Made by a program: the position numbers and the translations under genes. The notes under the pieces are model-generated. The model saw only the letters and a program-made list of their open reading frames with translations. It ran no database searches and had not been told where the DNA came from. DNA of 64,000 nt from the NCBI GenBank assembly GCA_958450365.1, contig CAUEEP010000893.1, positions 707,501 through 771,500 of the forward strand, in the 5' to 3' direction. Positions 19,800-30,032 of this stretch are shown piece by piece. Each line of letters starts with the position of its first letter. Position 1 is the stretch's first letter. Source of the stretch: Mesorhabditis belari. Its lineage: Eukaryota; Nematoda; Chromadorea; Rhabditida; Rhabditidae.

Positions 19800-22700
19800 A
19801 TGGCAAGCGATCCGATGTCCGCCTCAGCGACTGCATTTTTGGATGCCTTGGACAAGGAAAGTCACCCTGAAACAATTGATGGAGCAAGTTGAAAAGCAGA
19901 AAGTTAAACAATAGATACTAGTTCGTTTTCTAAACGACACCATTGAAACCTACCGTAGTCTAAAGATAAGTATTCAAAGGCTAATTTTGGCTCAGTCAAT
20001 GACACAGAAATTTAACTTTGAATGGCCGTTAAATTACGGTAGTTTTTTTGTATTTGTTCCATTTAAAGCTCAATTTATGTATCTTTGGCTGAGTCAAAAT
20101 TAGGCTTTTAAGGAGATTGATTGTTTGAGTACTGTGGCTTTGCTTTGTATTCTATACTACACTGTAGATGGCCTGTTGATCTGATTCTGCAATCAGTGCA
20201 TTGTCTTTCAACAGTGATTGCAAAGACTTTAAACTAGAAATGAAACTGGTAGTAATATACAGTGCGTTTCAAATTCTTAAACGCACCCTCTAAAATAGCG
20301 AATTTTGCATTTTGACCACCTCTACAACTATTAATCTTTTTTCTATTAGAAAGAGCATGTCTGAAAACCTAAATAACACGAAAAATAAGCATACTGTAAA
20401 AAACAAAAATTTTCAAAATAGAAACTTTTTGCTAAATCAACCGTTTCAAATCCTTAAACGCACTATGAAAATATTGTTATTTATCGACACAAATTAAAAA
20501 TCAAAGGTAAAAAATCAAAACTAATGATCTGTACACGCACCAGAACGATTAATTACTTGAAAAATGCGGTCTGGCATTGAATTGATGAGGTTTTGAAGAG
20601 CAGAGACGTCGAGATCGCTCCAGGCCGAAAAAATTGCTGCTTTATGTGTGGAAACGTCTTGAAACTGACGATGATTCTTGTAGACAGCTCGGACAAGTAT
20701 TCCCCATAAATTTTCTATCGGATTGAGGTCAGGAGACTGAGCGGGTCAGTCCAAAGTTGCAATGTTGTTGCTGTTCAGCCAGACTCGGGTATCTCCGGCT
20801 CGATGAACTGACGCGTTGTCGTATTGAAACAAATCGGGAACGGCTTGATTTAGGAGCGAAAATGGCGACAAGCAATTGTTCAAGATATCTATCTAGTCAT
20901 CCGATTCGAAACCATCTTCAGGGCGACCGTTCCATCAGCACAAAAGGCGGCCCAAATCATCACAGGACCACCGCCAAAGTTTCGAGTTCCAAACACCATC
21001 GGATCACGTCGAAGATCCCTCCAATAGTAGCCAACGCCATCGGGGCCATCCAAATTCCATTTCTTCTCATCGGAAAAGATCACCTAAACGCAAAAAAAAT
21101 AATAAAACATAAGCGGCTTTCCAACCATAGACCAATTCTGATTCATATGAGTCTTGGCGAAGGTCAATCGGGCTTTCTTGTGCAAAAGCTTCACGATCGG
21201 TTTGATGTTCAATAATTGTCGATCGATATGTGCGTTTTTCCTTGATGGCTCGCCAAATTGTCGACTTCGAAGAGTCGATTTTCCGTTGCGTTTTCACTTC
21301 ATTGATTGTTTTTCGGTGGATGTTGTTCACAATATGGCGTCTAGCTCGCGGTGTAAGCTTTGGTTTTGGTCCTGGCTTCTTCTTTGGTGCAGAAACGAAC
21401 TCGGACTTTATATAATTTCGCACGGCAGAGTCGGATCGGCCCAAATTTTTTGCGATTTTCCTTATTGAGTCGCCAATCCTCAAACGGGCATTAATTTGGC
21501 CTTTCTCATAATCCGTGAGCAGCTTTCCGTGTGCCATTTATCTGGAAATTAACAAAAATTATAAATTCAATAAAAAAATATGCACAACAAAACGAAAAGT
21601 TTCAAATAACAACAGCGAGGGCGGGTGCGTTTAAGAATTTGAAACGGTTGTTTTAGCAAAAAGTTTCTATTTTGAAAATTTTTGTTTTTTACAGTATGCT
21701 TATTTTTCGTGTTATTTAGGTTTTCAGACATGCTCTTTCTAATAGAAAAAAGATTAATAGTTGTAGAGGTGGTCAAAATGCAAAATTCGCTATTTTAGAG
21801 GGTGCGTTTAAGAATTTGAAACGCACTGTATAAAAGTTCACAGAGTTCTGTAGCTAAATTTACAAGAACATTTCAGGATGATGAAGTCAGTGCAACGGAG
21901 TCGGCTCCTTTCGATCAAACACGCCAATTCAACCCTTCTCAACAGCCACTGCATTTCAATGATCGCGATGCAGATGTGAAAAAGAAAATCGCGCTTTTCA
22001 ACCTCCTAGAACCATTTGGCGATGATCAGATGAAAGAACAAGCCGATCGGAATGCTTTTCTACAAGTTCTATATGCGATCAACGCCGGAAGTCTGGCCGG
22101 AAATATTCGCGAGATCAAACGAGAAGGACGATTTGAACAAAATGGAAGACCTCGTCGTGTAATTGTGACATTCACCGATGAAAATGTGCAACAAAACGTT
22201 GTCGAATGTGCGCGGCAACTCTCAAAGATTCGTCAACTGAAACATCTAACGCTTTATGCCTACAAATCACCGATGGCACAACGATTCAAACCACTTCCGA
22301 AACAACAAACGAAACGTCAAAACAAGAAAGCGCGGGTGAGCTCAAGAATACCCATAACTTAGTTTTGATTCCTTTTGCAGGAGCGATCATAATGTCAAGG
22401 CTTGCATGACTTGTAAAAGGTTTTACGGAACCATTTGAAACTTTTAGCCGACGAGAGCGAAGGGGAATCGCGGTGCCACTTCTCGGAAGAGTCCCGATCA
22501 AAAGTTCGAGCAAAGAGGTAAGCATGTTGTCGATTTTGATTTATTCTATGAATTGGAAATGACCCACTAACGTTTAAACGTTTGCATTCTGTTTTGATCA
22601 ACCTGTTTATCCAAAAAATCAAAAGCTTTGATCCTAGGCAAGAAAGAATTACGACCTCAACGTCCACCGCCATCTGATTCGCCTCAACTTCCACAAAACA

Positions 22701-23368
22701 GCCACGCTTGGAGCTTGTACGGGAGTACGACAAATCCTTCGAATGGTTAGTTTTAGGAAAGGAAAGTTTTCATACCGATAAGGGAACCCAAAACCTATGC
22801 GACCTATACTATTCGATGCAGAATTTTATACTGATTACGAATATGTATTCCGTTTTTGCGAAGTCACAATCTGTCAGGAGTTATAAGCGTTTGTTAGGAC
22901 TCTGAAAGTGTGTTCATTTGGATCTTAGCGGCTTCTTTGCGGACGCAGCTCGGTGTAGCCGTGGTACAGCGCTCGTTTCCAGGAGGAGACCTCACAAGTT
23001 CGATCCCCACCTTTAATTTTGCTTTTGTTTTCTCAAGAAGTGATACTCAATTCTTACATCAACGCCACTGTAGGAAGAAAATAATGGAGAAATCGGTGCG
23101 CCAGAAAGAAGGCGTTTAGGCATCTAGTGAACACAAAGTACATATTTGGCACAGAGTGTGTGCGAAAAAAAGTACATAAATCTTAGACCTAAATACTGTT
23201 ATTGTGGTTGTTGTTGTTAAAGTTATCATGACATTTTTTTCAGGCAAGTATGTCTCTCGATCGGAACCTCCGCGCCCCATTTTGCCGCAACTTTCCCAAA
23301 CAAGTAGCAATGCTAAGAGCTTTTACCGGAAAATGCTACAGTCTTCCAATGGACAGTTTTTCGAATAG
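19800..23368 (+). CDS. Q1: RRM-like (L1-ORF1p-type) RNA-binding protein, transposon in intron 1
   Basis: Exons: about 19800-19890 (MASDPMSASATAFLDALDK), 21877-22335, 22448-22517, 22638-22745 and 23244-23368; exons 2-5 agree in phase and end in TAG. Exon 2 holds a domain KIALFNLLEPF, AFLQVLYAINAG, IREIKREGRF, GRPRRVIVTFTDENVQ, ECARQLSK and a basic end KQQTKRQNKK. The order matches the RRM of LINE-1 ORF1 proteins, so nucleic-acid binding is inferred. The rest is Pro/Ser-rich (PQRPPPSDSPQLPQN). Intron 1 carries a 1569-base Tc1-like element and an older MITE. Compared with Q2 the exon-1 donor has lost bases (GCAAGTTGA for ACAAGTAAGT), and no in-phase donor is obvious, so splicing may fail. A domesticated retroelement domain or a normal host gene are both possible. 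Confidence 0.65.
20260..21828 (-). mobile_element. Tc1-like transposon with about 200-base inverted repeats
   Basis: Inverted repeats 20260-20463 and 21625-21828 are nearly identical, start CAGTGCGTTTCAAATTCTTA and are flanked by TA. An inner GTGCGTTTAAG motif recurs at the inside edge of each arm. The long, still matching arms suggest recent arrival. It sits in intron 1 of Q1. Confidence 0.92.
20560..21537 (-). pseudogene. Tc1-type transposase, interrupted
   Basis: From ATG 21537: helix-turn-helix LTDYEKGQINARLRIGDSI, KNLGRSDSAVRNYIKSE, GPKPKLTPRARRH; then a shifted stretch; then VIFSDEKKWNLDGPDGVGYY with the first catalytic Asp and RRNFGGG-type core at 20890-21080. The remainder to about 20560 is split over frames (SPDLNPIENLW-like triad end near 20720-20750). 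The element is probably dependent on another copy for movement. Confidence 0.8.
22333..23031 (+). repeat. Segmental duplication, partner 6755-7500
   Basis: Here the segment lies in its proper context, spanning intron 2 to intron 4 of Q1, so this is the parental or better-preserved copy. The tRNA-like sequence at 22949-23013 sits in intron 4. Confidence 0.85.
22949..23013 (+). pseudogene. tRNA-like sequence, shorter copy
   Basis: It has GTAGCCGTGGTACAGCGCTC and AGTTCGATCCCC at tRNA-like spacing. Compared with 7412-7482 it lacks seven bases in the A-box region. The stems do not pair well. Confidence 0.35.
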
Positions 23369-23469
23369 CCTTATGAATGAAAACATGAAACCTTTCTAAA
23401 AAACATAAAGTTGTACTAAAGTGGAAAGCTTTTAGATATCTCTCTCCATTCCCAGCCTCCATCCCGCAT

Positions 23470-26400
23470 TCCAAATTTACCGGTACTTACACAACTTTAG
23501 TATTCATCAAAGAAATTATAAAATGTGATAATTTCAGCAATTCCAACCAGGCTTTCCTCCGGCAGAAACTCCTCAAATGCCACCTCAAGTTCAACAGATG
23601 CCCAACGGAAATATGATGGGATTCATGCAGGATCCAAATTTTATGCAACAAATGGTAGCTACAAGTTTGATTGGTTCAAAACATTTTCTTCTAGATGCTC
23701 TTCATGCAACAAATGCAGCTGCAAGCACAACAACCGATGCAACAAAATGGGGCACTCAATCCAAATCCAGCTTTCCCGGGCTATGGAATGCAACCCATGC
23801 AAGGTAAGAACTTTGCAACTTTGAGAGTTTTGATGTAATGAATTTGAAGGGACACTTAAACTTCGAAAAGGTGCATTTGGATAAACTGTACCCCCAAATT
23901 TAGTCACCAGGCATTTATTAGGTTGATGCATAAGTCTTTTCGTTCCTTTTCGTCTGCCGTTGCAAGCCCACAAATGCACCAATTAAACTACGGTTGATTT
24001 CATTAGAAAAACCAATTATTTTTCTGCAAAATAACATTAAAACGGGTTTAAAAATATTTAATGCCTGGATTTTCTTGAGAGTATGAAGTCGGGTAGTCAA
24101 AAAGGGCTAACTCGATGATGCGGTTTAGACACCTTAGCTAAAGAAAACCTATCTTCGTGTCAATAGATAAAAGATAGAGAAAAAAAGTTTGATTTCAGAG
24201 TAATTCATTCAGCCAATTTTTCCGTAGGGTTTTTTATAGATTTTTACGAAAAAGGCGTTTTTCACTCTCGAATTTGCTTGAAAGTGAACCGAAATTCATT
24301 TAAAAAGATGGAAATTGAACAAAAAAACACTTTTTTTATAGAGCAAACTATAGATTAATTGGTGAATTTGTTACTTTTTAACAGAAGTACGAAAAAAACG
24401 AAAAGACTTATGCATCAACCTAATAGATACAGTCTTGCTGACTTAATTCAAAATACATACATACTTAGTTTGTTTCCTAAGCGTACTTCAATTTTAGAAA
24501 ATACTTCAATTTTGATGAATCTAAACATTTAAGAACTCAATTTTAAGGCATCCGACCGCGACCCCAGCCTCCTTACTCAGCATCACAAACACCCGTTCCA
24601 CAGAAATCCAAGCCAAAAACACAAAATAGTAAATGAAAAATAAAGCTTCTTTCCAATTCAAATGAATTCCAGGCAAGCCAAGCTCTTCGAAAAATCCGCC
24701 AGTTTTGCCGGACTTACCCACTTTCCATCAATCAAAGAACAACCAATACTCTGGGCCTCGAAAAGAGATCAACATTCTTGTACTCGGTGAAACGGGAGTC
24801 GGAAAATCGACGTGGATCAATGGCATCGCCAACTATATGAGCTTTGATCACATCGTTGATGCATTGGAAGCCCCAGAGCCGATCTGTGTCATTCCATCAA
24901 TGTTCACGATGTGTGACGAGAACTATCAACAACGACAAATCGTCATCGGAAATTCAACGAATGAAGTGTTTGGACAAGGACAAAGTGCGACACAAGACGC
25001 TCGAACTTATCTCTTCCCACACCCGAAGTATGATGTTTCTATCATCGATACCCCTGGCATGGGAGATGTTCGTTCGAATTGAGCAAGACAAGGAGAATAC
25101 AAGGAAAATTCTGAATGCAATTGCAGCTTACAAGAATTTACATGCAATTTGTCTATTGTTCAAATCGAATGACGCTCGGATGACGTTGAGCTTTAGATAT
25201 TGCATTGGAGAGTTGCTACTTCAATTGCACAAAGATGCCGCCAAGAATATCGTGTTTTTGTCTTCACAAATGCCCGTGGGAATTTCTACAAACCAGGGGA
25301 TACAATCGTCCCTTTAAGAGCTTTTCTCGATGAACTTCAAGCAAAACACGGGATTCAAGTGGCTCTTGATCCGAGCAAGATCTTCTGCTTGGACAACGAG
25401 GCTTTCAAATTCGTTTGTGCCTATCACGATGGAGTTGAGTTTAGCGAAGATGACATGAAAAATTTCGAAGCGAGTTGGGCAAAATCGGCTGATGAGACGC
25501 ATCGCTTCCTTGACTATGCGGCTGGATGCAAACCGCATTCTGTTGACAAGACTCTCTCAGTGAATCAAGCTCGTGGAATCATTCTCCAACTGGCTAAACC
25601 CTTGGCCGACATCAATGAATTGATTGAGACGAACATCAAAGTGTATAATGATCGAAAAGTCGAGATTGAAAACACGAAAGCGACGATCAATGACTTGCAA
25701 CAGAAGTTGTTGATCCCACAAATTGGGATCAAAACCGAGGAGCTCAGCTATCCGATGACCGTCTGCACTGGCCCAAAATGCATCGAAACGCAATCGATTC
25801 CGAACAGTGAACAATTGCAAACGATCTACAAACAGATTTGTCATGATCACTGTGAATTGGGCAAAGTTGATCCCGAGAGATTCCCCGAACCTCGTCTACA
25901 AAAATGTTGGGCAATGCGGGGTGGGCAAAGTTGTACAGTTTGTGGTTGTTTCTGGTCTACTCACATGCACATTCGCTTCAAGCAAGTGAAAACGAACGAA
26001 TCGGTTGAAGATGTGAATATAAAGAATGCTATTCAAACAAATGAAGACGCTCGGATCACAAAGCAGAAGATTATCGAATCGTGTGAGAAAATCGTGAAAG
26101 AATACAAAAATGAACAGAAAACGGTGATGGATGCGAGCATTCGTTTCGCGGTTTTCTTGAAGCAAAACGCAATTATGACGTATAATGACGTTTTTGAGAA
26201 ATATGTGGAAAAGTCAATTGAAGAAGAGGAAAAATGTATCAAAGCGGGGGGAGATCGAACGAAACTGGCCAATCTGAAGCGCTGTTTGGATGAGTATCGA
26301 CAGGGTATGTTGAGTTTGGAGTCCACTAAGAATCTAGAATTTTTAAGCAGGACTAAGGATAGGTCATTGTAGCTACACTTTGAACTTTGAAATTACAGTA

Positions 26401-26842
26401 TTTTCAGTTTCAAACGCTCTGGAAAACCTAGAAAGTTTAGAGGAACTCATTCAAATGATAAATAGCTGATAGTATCTAAAACCTAGTGGTATTTCTTTAA
26501 TCAATCAACCACTTTGCAGAACGAGCCGCTATCGAGCACGCCTTGCAATCCGGCGGAAACCATCAGCAACAGATCACCACTGATGATGTCAAGAATATGA
26601 AAGCCATCCTCTTCGCATTGCCTCATTTTGGAGCAAAACTCAAAGAACTCTTTGAGCAAACTGTGTGCGGATATTCGATGAATCAACAACAAAGCGTGCA
26701 AAAGTTTGTCCCACCAACGTACACTGCAGCCTCTTCTTCTGGTTCTGGCCATCTTCCCCAAATGAGAGAACAAAAAAAGAGAAATTCGTCTGCAACCTCT
26801 TCTTCTGGTGGTGGAAAGAAGTGGGTTAAGTTGAATATTTAG
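23470..26842 (+). pseudogene. P4: A-type GTPase gene with two alternative last exons, frame-disturbed
   Basis: Exons in phase: about 23470-23482, 23538-23654 (QMPPQVQQMPNGNMMGF), 23695-23803, 24548-24628, 24673-26304, then either 26408-26469 (SNALENLESLEELIQMINS) or 26520-26842 (AIEHALQSGG to KKWVKLNI); both last exons fit phase 1. P-loop GETGVGKSTW; Cys cluster MTVCTGPKCIE, QICHDHC, CWAMRGGQSCTVCGCFWSTH. An extra base near 25077 and two extra near 25257 leave the intervening 60 codons in a wrong frame with a stop, while the rest stays in frame (net +3). It may be a decayed gene or two assembly errors. The 26520 exon also carries a short insert (GHLPQMREQKKRNSS) absent from P5. Confidence 0.7.
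23919..24422. mobile_element. Mariner-type MITE in a P4 intron
   Basis: Ends GGTTGATGCATAAGTCTTTT and its complement are flanked by TA, typical of mariner. No transposase. Its inner sequence is related to 59540-59998. P7 lacks it at the same place, so it came after the duplication. Confidence 0.9.
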
Positions 26843-26962
26843 ATAAAGACAAAGATATTGTTGTTACTTAGTGTTGATCTAATAATTTTTATCGGATTAC
26901 AGTACTAAGCTTTGGATCTTACAAAATTCTTGGCAAGCTTCAAAACACTTGAACATTTTCAG

Positions 26963-27160
26963 AAGTGGTCTCATCGACGGTCTCGTCGAGGGTCTCGTCA
27001 ACAGTCTCATCAAGTTTTCTCCAAATGAGAGAACAAAAAAAGAGAAATTTTTGAAGAGAAACAGACCTTACAACAGAAATTCCAATCAGCTATCTTTTTA
27101 TTTAATTTTAATATCTTTCTTCTGCATCAAATTTGGTCTAAAGTTTTTGTTTCTTTTTCC
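26963..27160 (+). pseudogene. Decayed coiled-coil exon downstream of P4
   Basis: After TTTTCAG it matches 47754-47873: REQKKREIFEEKQTLQQ is readable, but a repeated GGTCTCGTCGA tract and a frameshift disrupt the start, and the open end is lost. The position relative to the A-type gene is the same in both places. Confidence 0.5.
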
Positions 27161-27269
27161 TACCAAATTTTCCATCTTTTTTAAAGTTAACAACACAGTT
27201 TCTTCGCATTTTTGTAGTTTTTCAGATAATTGTAAAATAAACTTTTAAGATTACTTTGGCAACAGGATT

Positions 27270-27583
27270 TGGTGCAAATGGCAAATGCAAAATGATGCTA
27301 ATGCTTTCAAGGCTCGAGTGATTCAGGACTCGCGCAAGCAGCATTTTCCCGATTTGGCCACTTTTAGTGGTCATCCTGAGATCCCAATCTTAATTCAATG
27401 GATTTCAATGTTTCGAATGTTCTTGAAACAACAACATGCTCAAAAGCGAATCCCAGCATTGATTCGCTTCAGAAATTTCTTCAAAAAGCATGTGATAAAC
27501 TCGATGCCTCTTTCCATTTGGCCACGATGAATGCATTTCTCAAATGTCACAAGGCCCATAAATATCTTTTTAAATGGAACTAG
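27270..27583 (+). other. Unrecognised overlapping open frames
   Basis: Two overlapping frames, FKARVIQDSRKQHFPDLATF and SIDSLQKFLQKACDKLDASF, look protein-like and may be one sequence split by a frameshift. There is no ATG with context, no domain and no paralog in the window. Could be a decayed exon of the array. Confidence 0.3.
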
Positions 27584-28149
27584 GCTTTCTTGTTTAATAT
27601 TACTTTAAAAACCAATTGTTAAAGTTTTGAGTTGATTTCTCTTTTATCGGTTTCTATCTTTAAAGAAAATATTAGTTGCAATAATCCTGCCGCACCCCGT
27701 AGAATGAAAACGCCTTTAACTCAAAAAAAGTTAGCTTTTGTCTATTAACGTTTTTGTTTGCAGTAGAATGCCTAAATCTTAAATTTTTAACGTCTCTTTC
27801 TCTCTCTTAGCCACTAATCATCGATAGATGCAATAAGGTGCTGGAGTAGGTTTTTTTCCTGTGAGGAAAAGAAATGTTGTGATGCGTTTGTTTATTCTAA
27901 AGATTTTTTTGTTTTGCAGCTAATAAACAGCCGATACCGAAAGCAAAATCTTGAAAATTGGGCAGAGAAAGTGAAGAACTTGACGATTTATCATTTGCTT
28001 TGATAGCCAACATATAATCGTGGAAATATGTATTTTCGCCTTGGTTTCTGAGTTGATGTTAGCAAAAATTAGAATGAACCCTTCATTTTCCTTCCCCGTT
28101 TCCCCCTCGCCTCAATTCTGATTTTGCTGCTTTACTCCTGACTTTAAGC
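27584..28149. other. Non-coding region
   Basis: No gene or element end seen. Confidence 0.35.
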
Positions 28150-28971
28150 TTGGAGAATCTGCCCGAGAATCGCATAACTCTATTTCAAAGGCCTATGGCG
28201 AAGGTAGTATTAGCGAAAGCCAATGTTATCGATGGTTTGAGCGATTTCAAAGTGGAAACGAAAGCCTAGAAGATGAGCCTCACGAAGGAGGTCCTCGAAA
28301 GCTGGATGAGTCTCAACTTTTGCAAATTATTGAAGAAGATCTCACTTGCACCGATCGGAAGTTGTCGGAAATGTTCAATGTTCATCATAGCACCATTCAA
28401 GAGCATTTACATTTGATTGGAAAGCGAAACAGATGCGGAAAATGGGTCCCACATGAACTGACCCTCAATCACAAAATTGCCCGTATTGTTATTTGTTTGA
28501 ACAAGAACACTTGTTCAATTTTGATTCAAAAATCAAAAGCGGATGATTTTGGGAAACCAATTGTTACTTCTGATAAAACGCGGATATTATATGATAACGT
28601 TAAGCGCAAGCACCATTGGCTATCACCAAAGCAAGCCCCGGTTGTCACGTCAAAACCTGGTCTTCATGGAAAGAAGTTGATGTTGTGCGTATGGTGGAAC
28701 TATCGTGGATTGATTTATTTGAAACTGTTCAAACCGGGTAAAACTGTCACAACTGACCCGACCCGGCCGCCAAAACTCGAAAATGGACATGTCTACTCTA
28801 AAGCAGTTCATCTCCGATCAGCTGTTCAAGGATTCCCACCAGGAAGTCGAAAATGCGGTCACCAACTATTTTTCGTCAAAAAGGCCCCAGTTCTTTGAAG
28901 CTGGAATTATTGAATTGAGCAAAAGATGGCATGATGTCCTAAATCATAATGGAGAATACCTTTTCTACTAA
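28150..28971 (+). pseudogene. Mariner transposase, internally deleted
   Basis: It reads ISKAYGEGSISESQCYRWFE, LTCTDRKLSEMFNVHHSTI, GKWVPHELTLNHKIARI, then the first catalytic Asp in IVTSDKTRILYDN, WLSPKQAPV and LHGKKLMLCVWWNYRGL. The second catalytic block is deleted after KPGKTVTTD, and the tail (EVENAVTNYFSSKRPQFF) is in another frame. It is inactive. Same family as 15300-15795. Confidence 0.85.
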
Positions 28972-29120
28972 ACCTCTTTATTTATTGTTTTTTGAAATAA
29001 AAATTCGGGTCAAAAAAATTTGCATTATTTTCCCGCCAACTTCCGCCGCCAAATCGAACCATGGGCTTGACGTACTTGAGTAGAAGACGCTTTCCAATAG
29101 GTCGTCTGATCAATGGAGAT

Positions 29121-29378
29121 TCATCTGATTGATGGAGATTCATCTGATTGATGGAGATTCACCTTTGTTTCATCAGAAAATATCGCTTCACTCAAATCAT
29201 CGCTCGTCCAACTTTGGTACTTTCGGGCGAAGACCAAACGAAGTTTCCTGGTCCGAGCGGTCATCTGTGGTTTTTTGATTGGACATCTCGTGTACAATTT
29301 TGCTTCGATGAGTCGATTACGTACCGTCCTTATACTAAATGCTTCTGTTAAAAATTGACTTGTATAACCGTTGTCCAT
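29121..29378 (-). pseudogene. Tc1-type transposase fragment
   Basis: The minus strand reads FSIRTVRNRLIEAKLYTRCP, TARTRKLRLVFARKYQSW and IFSDETKVNLHQSDES with the first catalytic Asp. It lies immediately after the mariner tail, and a short ATGGAGATTCATCTGATTG tandem triplication at 29113-29160 marks the join. Truncated at both ends. Confidence 0.75.
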
Positions 29379-30032
29379 CGGTTCAGGTTAGGGATGGATC
29401 CTGTTTGAAAATTTTGATGATGGATCGATCCTCGGCGCTTGTTGTTGCATCATGTCAGTCACATTTCAACACTCTTCTCACACTTATTCCAGCTTTCGAT
29501 TTTGCTACAAGAAGTTGAACAGTTCTTATAGTGCATCCAAATTGCTCGCTCGACTAAATCTTTTGCTTTCATTTCCTTTCTTCGTTCTTCAACAATATTT
29601 TTCTTGATCAGAGTAGATAAATATGGGATTTTAAAAAGAAAATAAAACGACATTTTAAAGAAATATAATTCGTATGAAATAACAAGCAAAAAAACAAAGC
29701 GAAAATACTTTTTTCCACCTTTCTTCATGATTGTTTTCTGAATTGTTTTCTGAATTGTTGATTTTCTAGCTTATAATAAGCTAATGTTCAAAATCTTTTC
29801 TATTTTTGAAAACTGGAGTCTTTTAGCTCTTTAATACTTTTGATCGTTTTAAATTCGGTTGACTTTGAATGCTTTAATTTTTGCTAAAATCAATCCGGAA
29901 ACCAAGGCGAAAATATAGATTTCCACTACTGTATGCCTTTTCATTGAAATCCAAGAAAATCTTTATGTTTCAATGGAATACGACTGAGCTTGAAAAACAT
30001 TAAATAAATCACAGCCGAGCAATTAAACAATT
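29379..30032. other. Region downstream of the kinase gene
   Basis: The minus strand has a short frame with VEERRKEMKAKDLVERAIW (29459-29620) that looks protein-like, but it has no start, no splice partners and no known domain. Confidence 0.3.

Noticed and set aside
22381..22436. Reading HNVKACMTCKRFYG as a zinc-knuckle exon of Q1
   Set aside because: The stretch lies between GTGAGC and CTTTTAG signals that join exon 2 to exon 3 in phase; it is probably intron sequence.
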